A DNA stretch of 64,000 nt from Ctena decussata (taxonomy: Eukaryota > Mollusca > Bivalvia > Lucinida > Lucinidae). Within the stretch, counting starts at the first letter, position 1. Each line of letters starts with the position of its first letter. Location: positions 52,627,757 through 52,691,756 of the forward strand of contig OZ022499.1 of the NCBI GenBank assembly GCA_963989385.1, given 5' to 3'. Positions 54,901 to 58,978 of the stretch are shown one piece after another. The translations under genes and the position numbers were made by a program. The notes under the pieces are model-generated. The model was not told the DNA's origin, searched no databases, and worked only from the letters and a program-made list of their open reading frames with translations.

Positions 54901-56298
54901 GGTCAATTTCAAGATTGGCCGCGGTCCATTTTGGAATTCCAAATTGGACAGCTTAATTTTGAGATCGCTACCCAGTGTCAAAATTACGGTTGTGTAGCCT
55001 ACCGACATAGCTTACTTATTCATGAAAGTTATTGTCAAATCGTCAACCAGAGAAATACAACAAAACACACTTCCATTTTATCTGCGCCGATTATTTTTTC
55101 TTTTTAAGATTTTTCTTGTTTGGTTTAATTCCAAACAACTGACATATAAAGGCAAAAATGTCAGTGTCCGAATTTACCCGCTGTCCGATTTACCAGACGA
55201 ACCCTACTTGGCATGTCGCAGAAAAGCTTAATATAGCTCATGTTTTGTATGTTTCAAAGTTAGTCATGCCATGCTATGTAAAGCTTATCACCTTAACTTT
55301 GCCTTGTTATTTTCCAGAACGAAGGACAACACCAAGTAAGTCATTAGAAATATCCGAGCCGCGACAGAGCAAAACCAACAAAGCGGCATGTGCGCCATGT
55401 AAAGACCCATATCAGCCTGGGCAGCCACCAAGTCTGATCGGAGTCTTCGCTGTGCGCATAAACGGTAGCTAAGGGTCTAATCTACCTTCATGTCGACAGC
55501 GAAGACTCTGATCGGACTGGGCGGATGCACAGGCTGATCTGAGTCTTCGCTGGGCGCACATGCCACGTGTCGCGGCTGATTTTATACTTCATTAGTATGC
55601 CTCACTGAATTAGGAGGCCCCTACGTTAATAAAACACCTTCATGTACAGGAGCTTCATCAGAACTGCCTGTTAGGTTGTATGCATGCAATAAATTTACAC
55701 CCCAAGAGCTCCAGCAAATATTTCAGAGGTATTCTTTTTCTTATTTCTCAATGAAATTATGTTGTGACCCCTCATTAGAACCTTGTCGGCAAGATGGTTC
55801 TAATGTAGGGTCATATTTTTTGTGAGAAATATGGAAAAGTATCCCTAATTTATCCTCGTTACCCCTTCTTATCTGAAGCTCCGAGCCCTCCATTCCCCGC
55901 CCACCAGTAGTTTTACTACTGACCATTCCAACGTATGGTCGAGTCTGGTAACTTCGGACAGCAGGTAAATTCGGACATACCTCTGCAAACAGTGAAAATC
56001 CATATGAGACGGCTCATCATCTCATCAGGATTTTCGCTGTTTGCCATGTTATTTTTGTTTTAAATCCAAACAACTGACATATAAAGGAAACAATGTCACT
56101 GTCCGAATTTACCTGCTGTCCGAATTTACCCGACTTGGCCCTAGTTCTTCTGTTGCAGCTCCTTACCGAAAATGTGCTGCTCTTTCTTTCACTTCTTTTA
56201 TTTGTGTCTTGGTGGGTTGTATAGTCATACCTGTCTTAAAGGCCGCCTCTATTCAGCAAAATCCGGCTAAAGAGCCAAATTTGAAACCCCAAAAGTAG
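13480..56298 (+). CDS. Five-vWA-domain, mucin-stalk, single-pass membrane protein (28-exon gene)
   Basis: The coding exons are 13480-13537, 14711-14734, 15571-15816, 16927-17099, 18667-18808, 21265-21282, 22163-22274, 23531-23713, 24571-24694, 26551-26689, 28055-28259, 29861-30074, 30681-30837, 32699-32725, 36676-36812, 37867-38293, 41454-41702, 43795-44109, 44474-44671, 45931-45969, 46296-46328, 49590-49637, 50801-50848, 51829-51876, 52964-53011, 53088-53135, 55318-55335 and 56159-56298. They total 3618 nt (1205 residues plus stop), and every junction is GT-AG and phase-compatible. The order is signal peptide (1 to about 18), vWA1 28-215, vWA2 221-407, vWA3 407-599, vWA4 608-796, vWA5 796-984, Thr-rich stalk 984-1074, 16-residue cassettes 1074-1160, transmembrane helix about 1165-1186 and a 19-residue tail. 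vWA domains with MIDAS motifs bind protein ligands through a divalent metal, so a surface adhesion or matrix-binding role is inferred. I cannot assign an orthologue; a matrilin or collagen-VI-like name would describe only the domain type. Possible AATAAA poly(A) signals lie at 56564 and 56631. Confidence 0.85.
14548..14669. mobile_element. Short palindromic MITE rich in GACGTC (copy 1, intron 1)
   Basis: Ends tacccagtaggcacatgacg and its near-complement flank a 122-bp palindrome containing several gacgtc hexamers. It ends 42 bp before exon 2. Relatives lie at 18101 and 61965. Confidence 0.65.
14711..14734 (+). CDS. Exon 2: 24-nt linker micro-exon
   Basis: This 24-nt phase 1-1 exon encodes ASSGNGTQ. 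It is bounded by a T-rich tract ending in cag and by the donor caag|gtatgg. It adds a short Ser/Gly/Asn linker, with a possible N-glycosylation site (NGT), between the signal peptide and vWA1. It could be skipped without disturbing the frame. Such a short exon needs transcript support. Confidence 0.6.
15571..18808 (+). CDS. vWA domain 1 (exons 3-5)
   Basis: Exons 15571-15816, 16927-17099 and 18667-18808 encode about 187 residues. The MIDAS motif DxSxS is present as DASASEGST (Asp at residue 41). The metal-site Thr lies in GGTTTNTALK and the second Asp in VMTDGQSS. The last strand is VIAIGIGSGV, followed by a helix ending QNAAC. Cysteines near each end (CAHNKAD and NAAC) probably close the domain with a disulfide. 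Introns fall after VSYVSG (phase 1) and before VIAIGIG (phase 0). The domain begins and ends in phase 1. Confidence 0.9.
15859..15995. mobile_element. Palindromic MITE, TATAAAACTTGAG family (copy 2)
   Basis: About 137 bp in intron 3, starting 43 bp after the exon-3 donor. Its arms match copy 1 closely (ggttataaaacttgag and its complement at the right end). It would fold into a hairpin in the pre-mRNA. Confidence 0.7.
17118..17360. mobile_element. CCATTAATGCC MITE (copy 1, intron 4)
   Basis: The left end is cccattaatgcctagcg and the right end has decayed. A hairpin agacgccgcaaaacgcggcgtct sits near the left end and is shared with the copy at 26226. Confidence 0.55.
18101..18167. mobile_element. 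Short palindromic MITE rich in GACGTC (copy 2, intron 4)
   Basis: A 67-bp deleted family member with ends actcagcgggcaca and tgcctgctgggtagt, containing a full tgacgtca palindrome. Confidence 0.6.
18369..18604. mobile_element. GAGCCGCGACAC palindromic MITE, copy 2 (intron 4)
   Basis: About 236 bp with inverted ends gagccgcgacacgagaaaac and its complement. It ends 62 bp before the exon-5 acceptor, in the region where a branch point would be expected. Confidence 0.75.
18855..18920. repeat. (AAAT)n microsatellite (intron 5)
   Basis: An uninterrupted run of taaa units of about 65 bp begins some 45 bp after the exon-5 donor. Confidence 0.9.
18985..19165. repeat. Degenerate tandem repeat around ggcagaatttgct (intron 5)
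   Basis: The phrases gccagtgacg, atggcagaatttgct and acagcatag recur three to five times with substitutions. A gatgaggcggctcataatg hairpin follows at about 19169-19200. Confidence 0.6.
19474..19874. repeat. 27-bp minisatellite, 13 uniform plus 2 diverged units (intron 5)
   Basis: The 27-bp unit begins aacatgcatagctcattcaa and ends tgctctc. It is repeated 13 times without visible change (19474-19824), then in two altered copies to about 19874. The unit length is a multiple of three and contains no stop in several frames, producing long repetitive open frames on both strands. It lies within an intron. Confidence 0.9.
19880..21264. other. Intron 5, distal part
   Basis: After the minisatellite there are about 1.4 kb of intron in which I see no element ends and no coding frame. 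Confidence 0.4.
21265..21282 (+). CDS. Exon 6: 18-nt linker micro-exon
   Basis: Eighteen nt (phase 1-1) encode VSEVI, preceded by the Cys codon split with exon 5. The acceptor is a strong T-tract ending atag and the donor is ATCG|gtaagt. It links vWA1 to vWA2 and matches the other short inter-domain exons (2 and 14) in phase and style. Confidence 0.6.
22163..26689 (+). CDS. vWA domain 2 (exons 7-10)
   Basis: Exons 22163-22274, 23531-23713, 24571-24694 and 26551-26689 make this the most divided of the five domains. The first MIDAS motif is DASGSEGRT, the Thr segment is GGTTHTEKAL and the second Asp is in VLTDGQST. The final strand is VIAIGIGSGV. Introns cut in phase 2 after RNVTD and before FTIGP, in phase 2 within VRQNS, and in phase 0 before VIAIGIG. 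The donor after exon 8 (gttggt) is weak. The frame and the alignment to domain 1 (SFLPQ versus SFLAQ across the next junction) support it. Confidence 0.88.
22287..23006. mobile_element. GAGCCGCGACAC palindromic MITE, copy 3, interrupted (intron 7)
   Basis: The ends match the family. The element starts 12 bp after the exon-7 donor (22275). It is interrupted by another MITE at 22387-22882. Removing that restores a normal-length copy with a gcTAgc junction. Confidence 0.75.
22387..22882. mobile_element. CAGAGGGTGGACA MITE nested in copy 3
   Basis: Inverted ends (cagagggtggacaaaagtgt at left, acttctgtccaccctctg at right) extend inward through tcgttaaat. TA lies on both sides (22385-22386 and 22883-22884). 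At 496 bp with no coding frame, it fits a non-autonomous TA-targeting element. Confidence 0.75.
23935..24385. repeat. Tandem ~130-bp repeat, three diverged units (intron 8)
   Basis: Units share aaggtcacag, aggggtcaga, atcaaacttcacaaa and aagtatgttatg-like phrases in direct order. It is noncoding. Confidence 0.5.
25870..26106. mobile_element. GAGCCGCGACAC palindromic MITE, copy 4 (intron 9)
   Basis: A 237-bp copy with good inverted ends (gagccgcgacacgagaaaac; cgtgtcgcggctc). It lies about 445 bp before the exon-10 acceptor. Confidence 0.75.
26226..26466. mobile_element. CCATTAATGCC MITE (copy 2, intron 9)
   Basis: Clear inverted ends (ttaacccattaatgc and gcattaatgggttaa) flank 241 bp with the same cagatcagacgccgc hairpin as copy 1. 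It lies 84 bp before the exon-10 acceptor. Confidence 0.65.
26880..27045. mobile_element. Palindromic element around aagtttatcaggc (intron 10)
   Basis: The arms agtgtcttttgataccaagt and its complement pair across a short loop at about 26960. It is noncoding and foldable. Confidence 0.55.
28055..30837 (+). CDS. vWA domain 3 (exons 11-13)
   Basis: Exons 28055-28259, 29861-30074 and 30681-30837 encode this domain. MIDAS elements are DSSSSEGST, GSTATYEGLRYAR and VLTDGHSN. The final strand is VVAVGIGT. Introns are phase 2 after SEFYLNT and phase 0 after ARLLK. The second intron sits about five residues earlier than the corresponding introns of domains 1 and 2, so exon 13 begins GKGIKVVAVG. The domain ends with a Cys (ETCGG) before a phase-1 donor. 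The exon-11 donor is followed after about 14 bp by a MITE. Confidence 0.88.
28274..28460. mobile_element. GAGCCGCGACAC palindromic MITE, copy 5, internally deleted (intron 11)
   Basis: A 187-bp copy whose right arm lacks about 50 bp. It starts about 14 bp after the exon-11 donor, leaving only gtaagtgtataatg of native intron before it. Confidence 0.7.
28554..28877. mobile_element. Palindromic MITE with ACTGTATAAAA ends (intron 11)
   Basis: Inverted arms include ttttacggtagaatgactgg and ctgccgtaaaatct, plus cgttatttttacgggcg and its complement. About 324 bp and noncoding. Confidence 0.6.
29049..29283. mobile_element. GAGCCGCGACAC palindromic MITE, copy 6 (intron 11)
   Basis: A second family member in the same intron, with ends aagccgcgacaccac and cgtgtcacggctc, flanked by TATA-like sequence on both sides. 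Confidence 0.7.
29573..29742. mobile_element. SINE composite: plus-strand tRNA-like head joined to inverted SINE body
   Basis: 29573-29636 is a tRNA-like head (cgtagcgcaatcggtaggg A box; CAT in the anticodon position; gggttcgaa B box). 29637-29742 is the reverse complement of the body seen at 49352-49440 (caagaagggcagttgtcag). The acceptor stem is not completed, so this is not a tRNA gene. It lies about 120 bp before exon 12. Confidence 0.6.
30265..30462. mobile_element. ACAGTAAAACCTG MITE (intron 12)
   Basis: The left end is tacagtaaaacctgct and the right end caggtttgactgta, flanked by TA. The interior repeats aaggggtcacctgtctt. It fits a TA-targeting MITE. Confidence 0.6.
30838..32084. other. 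Intron 13, proximal part
   Basis: AT-rich sequence with no recognised gene, RNA or repeat boundary. Confidence 0.4.
32085..32475. mobile_element. MITE with gcgacagtatat hairpin, copy A (intron 13)
   Basis: It contains a hairpin (tttgcgacagtatattctgcgatatactgtcgcaaa, about 32140) and a second dyad joining attttacctcc-like halves around tggtcgcaaattgcgtttta. A related copy in the opposite orientation lies at 38330-38665. Confidence 0.55.
32699..32725 (+). CDS. Exon 14: 27-nt Pro/Thr linker micro-exon
   Basis: This phase 1-1 exon encodes VRPTPSPAA between vWA3 and vWA4. The acceptor is a T-rich tract ending in tttgtag and the donor is GCAG|gtaaca. Pro and Thr suggest an extended, possibly O-glycosylated hinge. 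Confidence 0.6.
32768..32903. mobile_element. 136-bp near-perfect palindrome (intron 14)
   Basis: The arms atttgatttttcagcgttca and complement pair almost completely around a loop near 32835 (gcgaagcgc). It begins 42 bp after the exon-14 donor. Part of the sequence (gttcatcg...tgatgaagccagt) recurs near 33138. Confidence 0.65.
33693..36277. repeat. 2.6-kb palindrome bounded by poly-G and poly-C (intron 14)
   Basis: The left arm (33693 to about 34700) is matched by the reverse complement of about 35290-36277. It begins at a G run, continues through gtatcaataaggtgggtttt, and ends at the matching C run. Inside the left half a roughly 190-bp module (cacaatgcccatatatggta and following) occurs twice in direct orientation. 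Small indels separate the arms. No coding frame of interest is seen. Confidence 0.8.
36676..38293 (+). CDS. vWA domain 4 (exons 15-16)
   Basis: Exons 36676-36812 and 37867-38293 encode this domain. It has only one intron, phase 0, directly after SHVQ. The 427-nt second exon therefore carries everything from strand B to the C-terminus. MIDAS elements are DSSSSEGST, GVTYTDKALAFVR and VITDGQST. The final strand is VIAIGIGSGV and the closing Cys is in FAACQ. The 37465-37699 MITE lies in its intron. Confidence 0.9.
37465..37699. mobile_element. GAGCCGCGACAC palindromic MITE, copy 7 (intron 15)
   Basis: A 235-bp copy with well-preserved ends, 167 bp before the exon-16 acceptor, in the single intron of vWA4. 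Confidence 0.75.
38330..38665. mobile_element. MITE with gcgacagtatat hairpin, copy B (intron 16)
   Basis: The inverse orientation of copy A. It shares ggttttatggtcgcaaattg, aatgacaattt and the hairpin built on gacagtatatcgc. It begins about 37 bp after the exon-16 donor. Confidence 0.55.
38739..40306. mobile_element. CAGTGGACTCGACAG TIR transposon, 1.57 kb (intron 16)
   Basis: Inverted ends (cagtggactcgacagtatcg and complement) are flanked by TA (38737-38738 and 40307-40308), a Tc1/mariner-like signature. No transposase is visible. Near the right end a unit of about 190-210 bp is tandemly duplicated (about 39870-40075 and 40079-40270). A partial second copy lies at 62083-62697. Confidence 0.75.
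41165..41393. mobile_element. GGGGCGTAACTAG MITE (intron 16)
   Basis: The left end is caggggcgtaactagg and the right end gtagctacacccttg, with inner dyads around caatttcataatacgcac. It ends about 60 bp before the exon-17 acceptor. Confidence 0.45.
41454..44109 (+). CDS. vWA domain 5 (exons 17-18)
   Basis: Exons 41454-41702 and 43795-44109 are divided by one phase-1 intron after VGYAKG, the same place as the first intron of vWA1. MIDAS elements are DASSSEGAT, GLTNTDKALEYAR and ILTDGSSS. The final strand is ILAIGIGSS, and AACEG gives the closing Cys. It runs directly into the Thr-rich stalk. Confidence 0.9.
42323..42559. mobile_element. Palindromic MITE sharing GAGGTTATAAAACTT ends (copy 3, different core)
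   Basis: The outer ends (cccgaggttataaaactt and complement) match copies 1 and 2, but the interior is a different palindrome built on gctcagctgag. Shared ends with an unrelated core imply one transposase end-specificity serving two MITE lineages. Confidence 0.6.
42560..43794. other. Intron 17, distal part
   Basis: No element ends are recognised. The palindromic phrase tatcatatatgata recurs three times (about 43245, 43405 and 43600), which may mark a decayed repeat. Confidence 0.4.
44474..44671 (+). CDS. Exon 19: Thr/Pro-rich mucin-like stalk
   Basis: This 198-nt phase 1-1 exon is built almost entirely of ACN and CCN codons. It opens EVTTPIPTLPSTTTS and continues as runs of T with P spaced along it. 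Such segments are usually densely O-glycosylated and rigid, lifting ligand-binding domains off the membrane. The near-repeat (ACA)n DNA is prone to length change, so alleles may differ. The valine-rich open frame on the opposite strand is only its complement. Confidence 0.8.
45545..45765 (+). mobile_element. SINE-like repeat, family 3 (intron 19)
   Basis: This stretch (gaggcgtcctacttatttgg; tagggcaagggtctactgt; ctgaaatactgtctcaaaga; gccgttaaacctaaaac) matches the reverse complement of 49715-49990. The 3' gttaaac motif and A/C-rich tail resemble a SINE tail. No clear head is seen. Confidence 0.5.
45931..46328 (+). CDS. Exons 20-21: short stalk exons
   Basis: Exon 20 (45931-45969, 39 nt) encodes TSTMTTTTAEHSI. 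Exon 21 (46296-46328, 33 nt) encodes WVSQTTTEGFE. Both are phase 1-1 with canonical flanks (ttgttag and gtaagt; attacag and gtaaga). They extend the Thr-rich stalk. Their size and shared phase make them candidates for alternative inclusion. Confidence 0.6.
47430..48670. mobile_element. TTTATACGCCC inverted-ended repeat element (intron 21)
   Basis: The left end (tttttatacgcccatttag, then ggacgtattatgg) is mirrored at the right (cataatacgatccgtctttg, then acgcataaaagg). Internally, degenerate direct repeats of a gtaaccgtttgggatatctt-like unit recur. A ggacggacgg run sits near the right end. No transposase is visible. Confidence 0.55.
49276..49545 (+). mobile_element. tRNA-derived SINE, full-length copy (family 1, intron 21)
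   Basis: The head 49276-49352 has an A box (gtagtcggtagcgcg), an anticodon stem-loop with CAA, a B-box region (gggcttgatacc) and pairing ends. The body contains ctttcgtttctccttccgct and aagggcagttgtcagtc. The tail is ctgaccgacccgacatgacc, then gcgtggacgtaaag, then (acaac)n. It would be transcribed by RNA polymerase III and moved by a LINE. Confidence 0.75.
49590..53135 (+). CDS. Exons 22-26: five tandem 48-nt stalk cassettes
   Basis: Five exons of 48 nt each lie at 49590-49637, 50801-50848, 51829-51876, 52964-53011 and 53088-53135, all phase 1-1. The consensus is (E)RRTTTAPPTTTQFFE. Exon 22 varies as RRTTSAPKMTTEFFE, and exon 26 as RRTRPSSATTTQFFE. Exon 25 (VESRTSSAAPSTTRFF) has diverged and uses an unusual donor (TTTA|gtgtaa). 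Each exon has its own intron of about 80-1160 bp, so the unit that multiplied was an exon with intron sequence. The cassettes lengthen the O-glycosylatable stalk in 16-residue steps. Confidence 0.75.
49715..49990 (-). mobile_element. SINE-like repeat, family 3, minus strand (intron 22)
   Basis: The inverse of the 45545 copy, longer at its 5' end. Shared blocks are ggtttaacggccttttgaga, cagtatttcagtct, gggcccttgccc-like and aagtaggacgcc. Confidence 0.5.
51978..52190. mobile_element. CCATTAATGCC-related MITE, decayed (intron 24)
   Basis: The left end is aaaccgttaatgcctat and the right end is aggcattagtgggt, with gcggcgtctgatct inside. The shared pieces match the 26226 family loosely. Confidence 0.4.
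52579..52761 (-). mobile_element. tRNA-derived SINE, family 2, minus strand (intron 24)
   Basis: Read on the minus strand the head is ggagccccggtagctcagtg, then gggttaagcgctgg, with a B box near gggtttgagccc. The body continues to cctaaaaatcgc. The same organisation is seen at 59808-59990 and, more decayed, at 56690-56835. Confidence 0.6.
53206..54105. mobile_element. Element with four tandem ~185-bp repeats and GGAC microsatellite (intron 26)
   Basis: The ends ttatgtcccccgcctt and aaggcggggggaca are inverted. Four direct copies of a unit containing atatccaaaccacatgcata, accaaaacacctg and aactgtaggaggagttg start near 53270, 53450, 53640 and 53830. A (ggac)n run follows (about 54015-54050). 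Confidence 0.65.
54198..54395 (+). mobile_element. tRNA-derived SINE body (family 1, 5'-truncated, intron 26)
   Basis: It begins at the last bases of the head (gccggtccggcc) and keeps the body and tail (tttctccttccgctgattca; gtttaccgtggacattaaac). It lacks the tRNA head. Confidence 0.65.
55318..55335 (+). CDS. Exon 27: truncated 18-nt cassette exon
   Basis: This 18-nt phase 1-1 exon encodes (E)RRTTP, the start of the cassette consensus, and then goes straight to the donor ACCAA|gtaagt. It looks like a sixth cassette shortened by a donor arising within it. A palindromic MITE begins about 20 bp downstream of the donor. Confidence 0.55.
55356..55577. mobile_element. GAGCCGCGACAC palindromic MITE, copy 8 (intron 27)
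   Basis: A slightly shortened copy (gagccgcgacagagc; acgtgtcgcggct) starting about 20 bp after the exon-27 donor. Confidence 0.7.
55933..56147. mobile_element. Small MITE ending 11 bp upstream of the last exon
   Basis: The left arm (tcgagtctggtaacttcgga, then cagcaggtaaattcgg) is the inverse of the right arm (tgtccgaatttacctgctgt, then ccgaatttacccga). A piece of the same family recurs at about 55130-55200. The right end almost touches the polypyrimidine tract of the exon-28 acceptor. Confidence 0.6.
56159..56298 (+). CDS. Exon 28: transmembrane helix, cytoplasmic tail and stop
   Basis: The exon is entered in phase 1 after a pyrimidine-rich acceptor (ctgttgcag). It encodes TPYRKCAALSF and continues through a hydrophobic stretch (about CAALSFTSFICVLVGCIVIP, then VL). 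A Lys-containing 19-residue tail ending NLKPQK and TAG follow. Basic residues flank the helix, as expected for a type I single-pass protein. No tyrosine-based signalling motif is visible in the tail. The frame match to the cassette exons is the main reason for joining it to this gene. Confidence 0.75.
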
Positions 56299-56640
56299 TA
56301 TTTTCAATTCAGACTGACTGACCTGTACCAAGCACGCACCTGTCTAGAAAGGCCAAAATCTCAAGACACAGCCAAACTAAGACATCGAAAGAATGTAGAA
56401 ATGTGCGACAAAAACCAAACAGTCCGTCTGCAGTTACCAAGCTTGTTCTCTCTTAACGTTTTGTAAAAAAAAAATATTGTGAGCCTTTCTGATGAAAAAA
56501 TTGACCAGTCCAATGGAATGACTGTGCAACTGAACTCGTATAAAACTTGTATACATTCGATCAAATAAATGAACTCGCTTAAAACTTGTTCACATTCAAT
56601 CCCAGAAATTAGAAAATGATAACAGTGTAAAATAAATTCA
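56299..56640 (+). promoter_or_regulatory. Probable 3' UTR with two AATAAA signals
   Basis: After the stop at 56298 the sequence is noncoding and A/T-rich. AATAAA occurs at about 56564 and again at about 56631, within plausible 3' UTR range. No transcript evidence is available to choose between them. Confidence 0.4.
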
Positions 56641-56689
56641 TTGCATTACTGCGAATGGACTGATAGATGATGTTGTCTTTGTAAAATTT

Positions 56690-56835
56690 CAACAATATTA
56701 CAGTCACATCAAGACGGTGTTAGGATGATAATGAAAGGGTGTGTACACTGAGTCCCGTCTGTGGTGTCAATTCAAACCCGATACCGTCAATACAGTAAGC
56801 CAGCCCTTTGCTGACTGTGCTATCGAGGTTCCGAA
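56690..56835 (-). mobile_element. tRNA-derived SINE, family 2, decayed, minus strand
   Basis: It shares cagtcacatcaagacggtg, gagtcccgtctgtggt and the head remnant tgactgtgctatcgaggttcc with the 52579 copy. It lies just downstream of the vWA gene's presumed 3' end. Confidence 0.5.
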
Positions 56836-57293
56836 ATACTACCCCATCCAACATCATTATGTAATTTTGTATTCAAACATACTCCTTGTTTTGTATTTTC
56901 AGGTCCATAGAAGGATCAAAACTGCATATACAGAGAAATCATATCATATTTGCTCACGAAAAGACGACAATAAAGTTCAAACCCATGTTGTTTCAACTCA
57001 TTGCAATATTCAGTTGGATAGTTAACAGCAATCCATTTTGCTGTGAACTTCAGAGCATTTTACACTCCATGTAGCTAGATATGTCTGCGATGGAACACTG
57101 TCTCTTGCTAAAGATCGCCATGATCTGTTTTTAAGGTAAGAAGGTTCACTAACTTTCTGCCCGAGAAACAGAAGTGGTCTCTTTGCTCACGCTGGAGTGG
57201 CAAATTCGAGCCCACATACCACTGCTCTTTTGGATGAAACGTTAAACCAAGGTCGTCGTCTCCACATGACTTTTGTTGGTGGGACACAAAGCG

Positions 57294-57535
57294 TTAATAA
57301 CTGTTTTTGAACAATGAAGCTTTTTTCCTGCCCAATAATCCAAAAACAAATTTATTGAAAATATATACATCTAAAAAGATAAAGTTCAGTACTTTCAGCA
57401 GTGGAATACTATTTCTGATGTAGAACCCTTTGATCTTTCCAGTAACATCAATATCATTTGAGATGGCTAATGTTCGATGGAAAATCTGTTTCACCTTTGC
57501 AGTCCGAGAGGGTGACACCTCCTCCACTACCTGCG
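57294..57535 (-). CDS. Unidentified terminal coding exon, minus strand
   Basis: The minus-strand frame reads DPQVVEEVSPSRTAKVKQ and then IFHRTLAISNDIDVTGKIKG, followed by a hydrophobic and then basic end and TAA at 57294. Its first half has balanced, protein-like composition with no low complexity, unlike the surrounding chance frames. In-frame stops lie just upstream, where acceptor-like ag dinucleotides also occur, so it would be a downstream exon. The coding part may stop early at an internal donor. I do not recognise the family. Confidence 0.35.
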
Positions 57536-57889
57536 GATCCCAGTGTCTTCATCTATAAGCACATACGATACTTAATGATGTCAACAATTGTTGAGTGAGT
57601 CAGCAAACAAACTAATCAAAGGACTTCTACTATTAAGGGTAAGATGTTTCCAAAACAGGCACACTAGGACGAATCTTTTTTTTTTCAAATTTGATATTTT
57701 CATTTTAATAGATAGTTCTGAATGAAACATTAGTCTTAGACAATATGCAAGAGCCTATTACGATTTTCAATCTTATATTCAAGGGAAATCTGAGGGGTAA
57801 GATACCAAGCCCAGAATTCTGTTTTTCATATTCTTTTCAGGTGCAGCAAAATTGCAAAGAGCCAATTTTTGTCTCCATGCATAATAATT

Positions 57890-58104
57890 GAGCCGCGACA
57901 CGAGAAAACCAACAAAGTGGTTGTGCGCCCAGCGCAGACTCTGGTCAGCCTGGGAATCCGCAGTCTGATCAGAATCTTTGCTTTGCACTTAAAGGGTAGC
58001 TTAGGGTCTAAGCTACCTCTATGCGGCCAGCGAAGAGTCGGATGCCCAGGCTGATCTGAGTCTGCGCTGGGCACACAACCACTGTTTTTCTCATGTCGCG
58101 GCTC
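57890..58104. mobile_element. GAGCCGCGACAC palindromic MITE, copy 9 (downstream of the gene)
   Basis: A 215-bp copy with ends gagccgcgacacgagaaaac and catgtcgcggctc. Its right arm is partly deleted. Confidence 0.7.
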
Positions 58105-58978
58105 AATATTATACACATATTTGTTCTATAAAGGAATATTACAGCTAAGAGAGAACATCTATGCCTTAATCACAGAAGTCCTACGTCATATACTAGAAAA
58201 TACCTGATCCTTAAAGTTTGTAGTGCAACACAGGGTTACAACTGACATAAAGCAAAAAAAACAACAGCTAATCCCTTTCACTTAAGTTTATTGTATCATT
58301 ATCACATATTTTTTATCCAAAGTTTTCATATTTTACAAATGCATCAATAATCACAAGATTTCCATCGACGGCTGAGTCTCCCCTGTTTGTTCCTCTGTTA
58401 GGGAGAAAGTCCTCTTGCTAAATCTCGTGGATTATCTCCTCGTTGCGGACACACCATGGTATAACTCTTACATACTAAATAACTGGATGGAATGCCTAAA
58501 GCAGCCACGTAAACTTGTCAGACAGACACAGTGAAGCAGTAAAATTGGGATACGGTATAGTGGGATTGCCCACTGGCACTTGACCAACAGTATCTCTGAG
58601 AAAAAAAATATTTCCTTGCTAAAAAATATAAATAAGAATGGTAAACCAGAAATTTTGCACCCCACTCACCAAAATTTGTTCACAGTTCGGCTATCGCCGA
58701 ATTTCAGAAAGGGATAGTGGCGTCCTCCTTAAAGCCACATCATTGGAGTTGTTCGATGCATACGTAATTTTCTTGAAATCCACCTGACGAACTAGGAAAA
58801 AGTCCAAACGAAACATGTTTTGTGAATTTTGGATTTCGGAGAAAACATCTGTCACTTTTCACTTCCGGCTTGGTTTCCGGCTTTCTGTTATTGGCTATGC
58901 GCGCAGGGGAAGTAATACGCACGCGACGAAATTCTTGATAGGTCGCGCACCACCAAACTGTTTTAGAGGGTCACCGAC

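Noticed and set aside
55640..55675. Possible extra exon after tacag at 55649
   Set aside because: No donor keeps phase 1, and exon 27 joins exon 28 in frame without it.
56041..56158. Extension of the last exon upstream to an ATG at 56041
   Set aside because: That stretch is the right half of a MITE. The acceptor at 56158 matches the phase of the preceding exon.
13133..58104. CRISPR-like or satellite array from the repeated GAGCCGCG units
   Set aside because: Copies are dispersed, palindromic and irregularly spaced over 45 kb in an animal genome, as expected for a MITE family.
58380..58460. Small minus-strand frame (QRGDNPRDLAR) recalling SERF-type proteins
   Set aside because: The match is about ten residues, the start context is wrong and a stop follows at once. 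Not enough to call.
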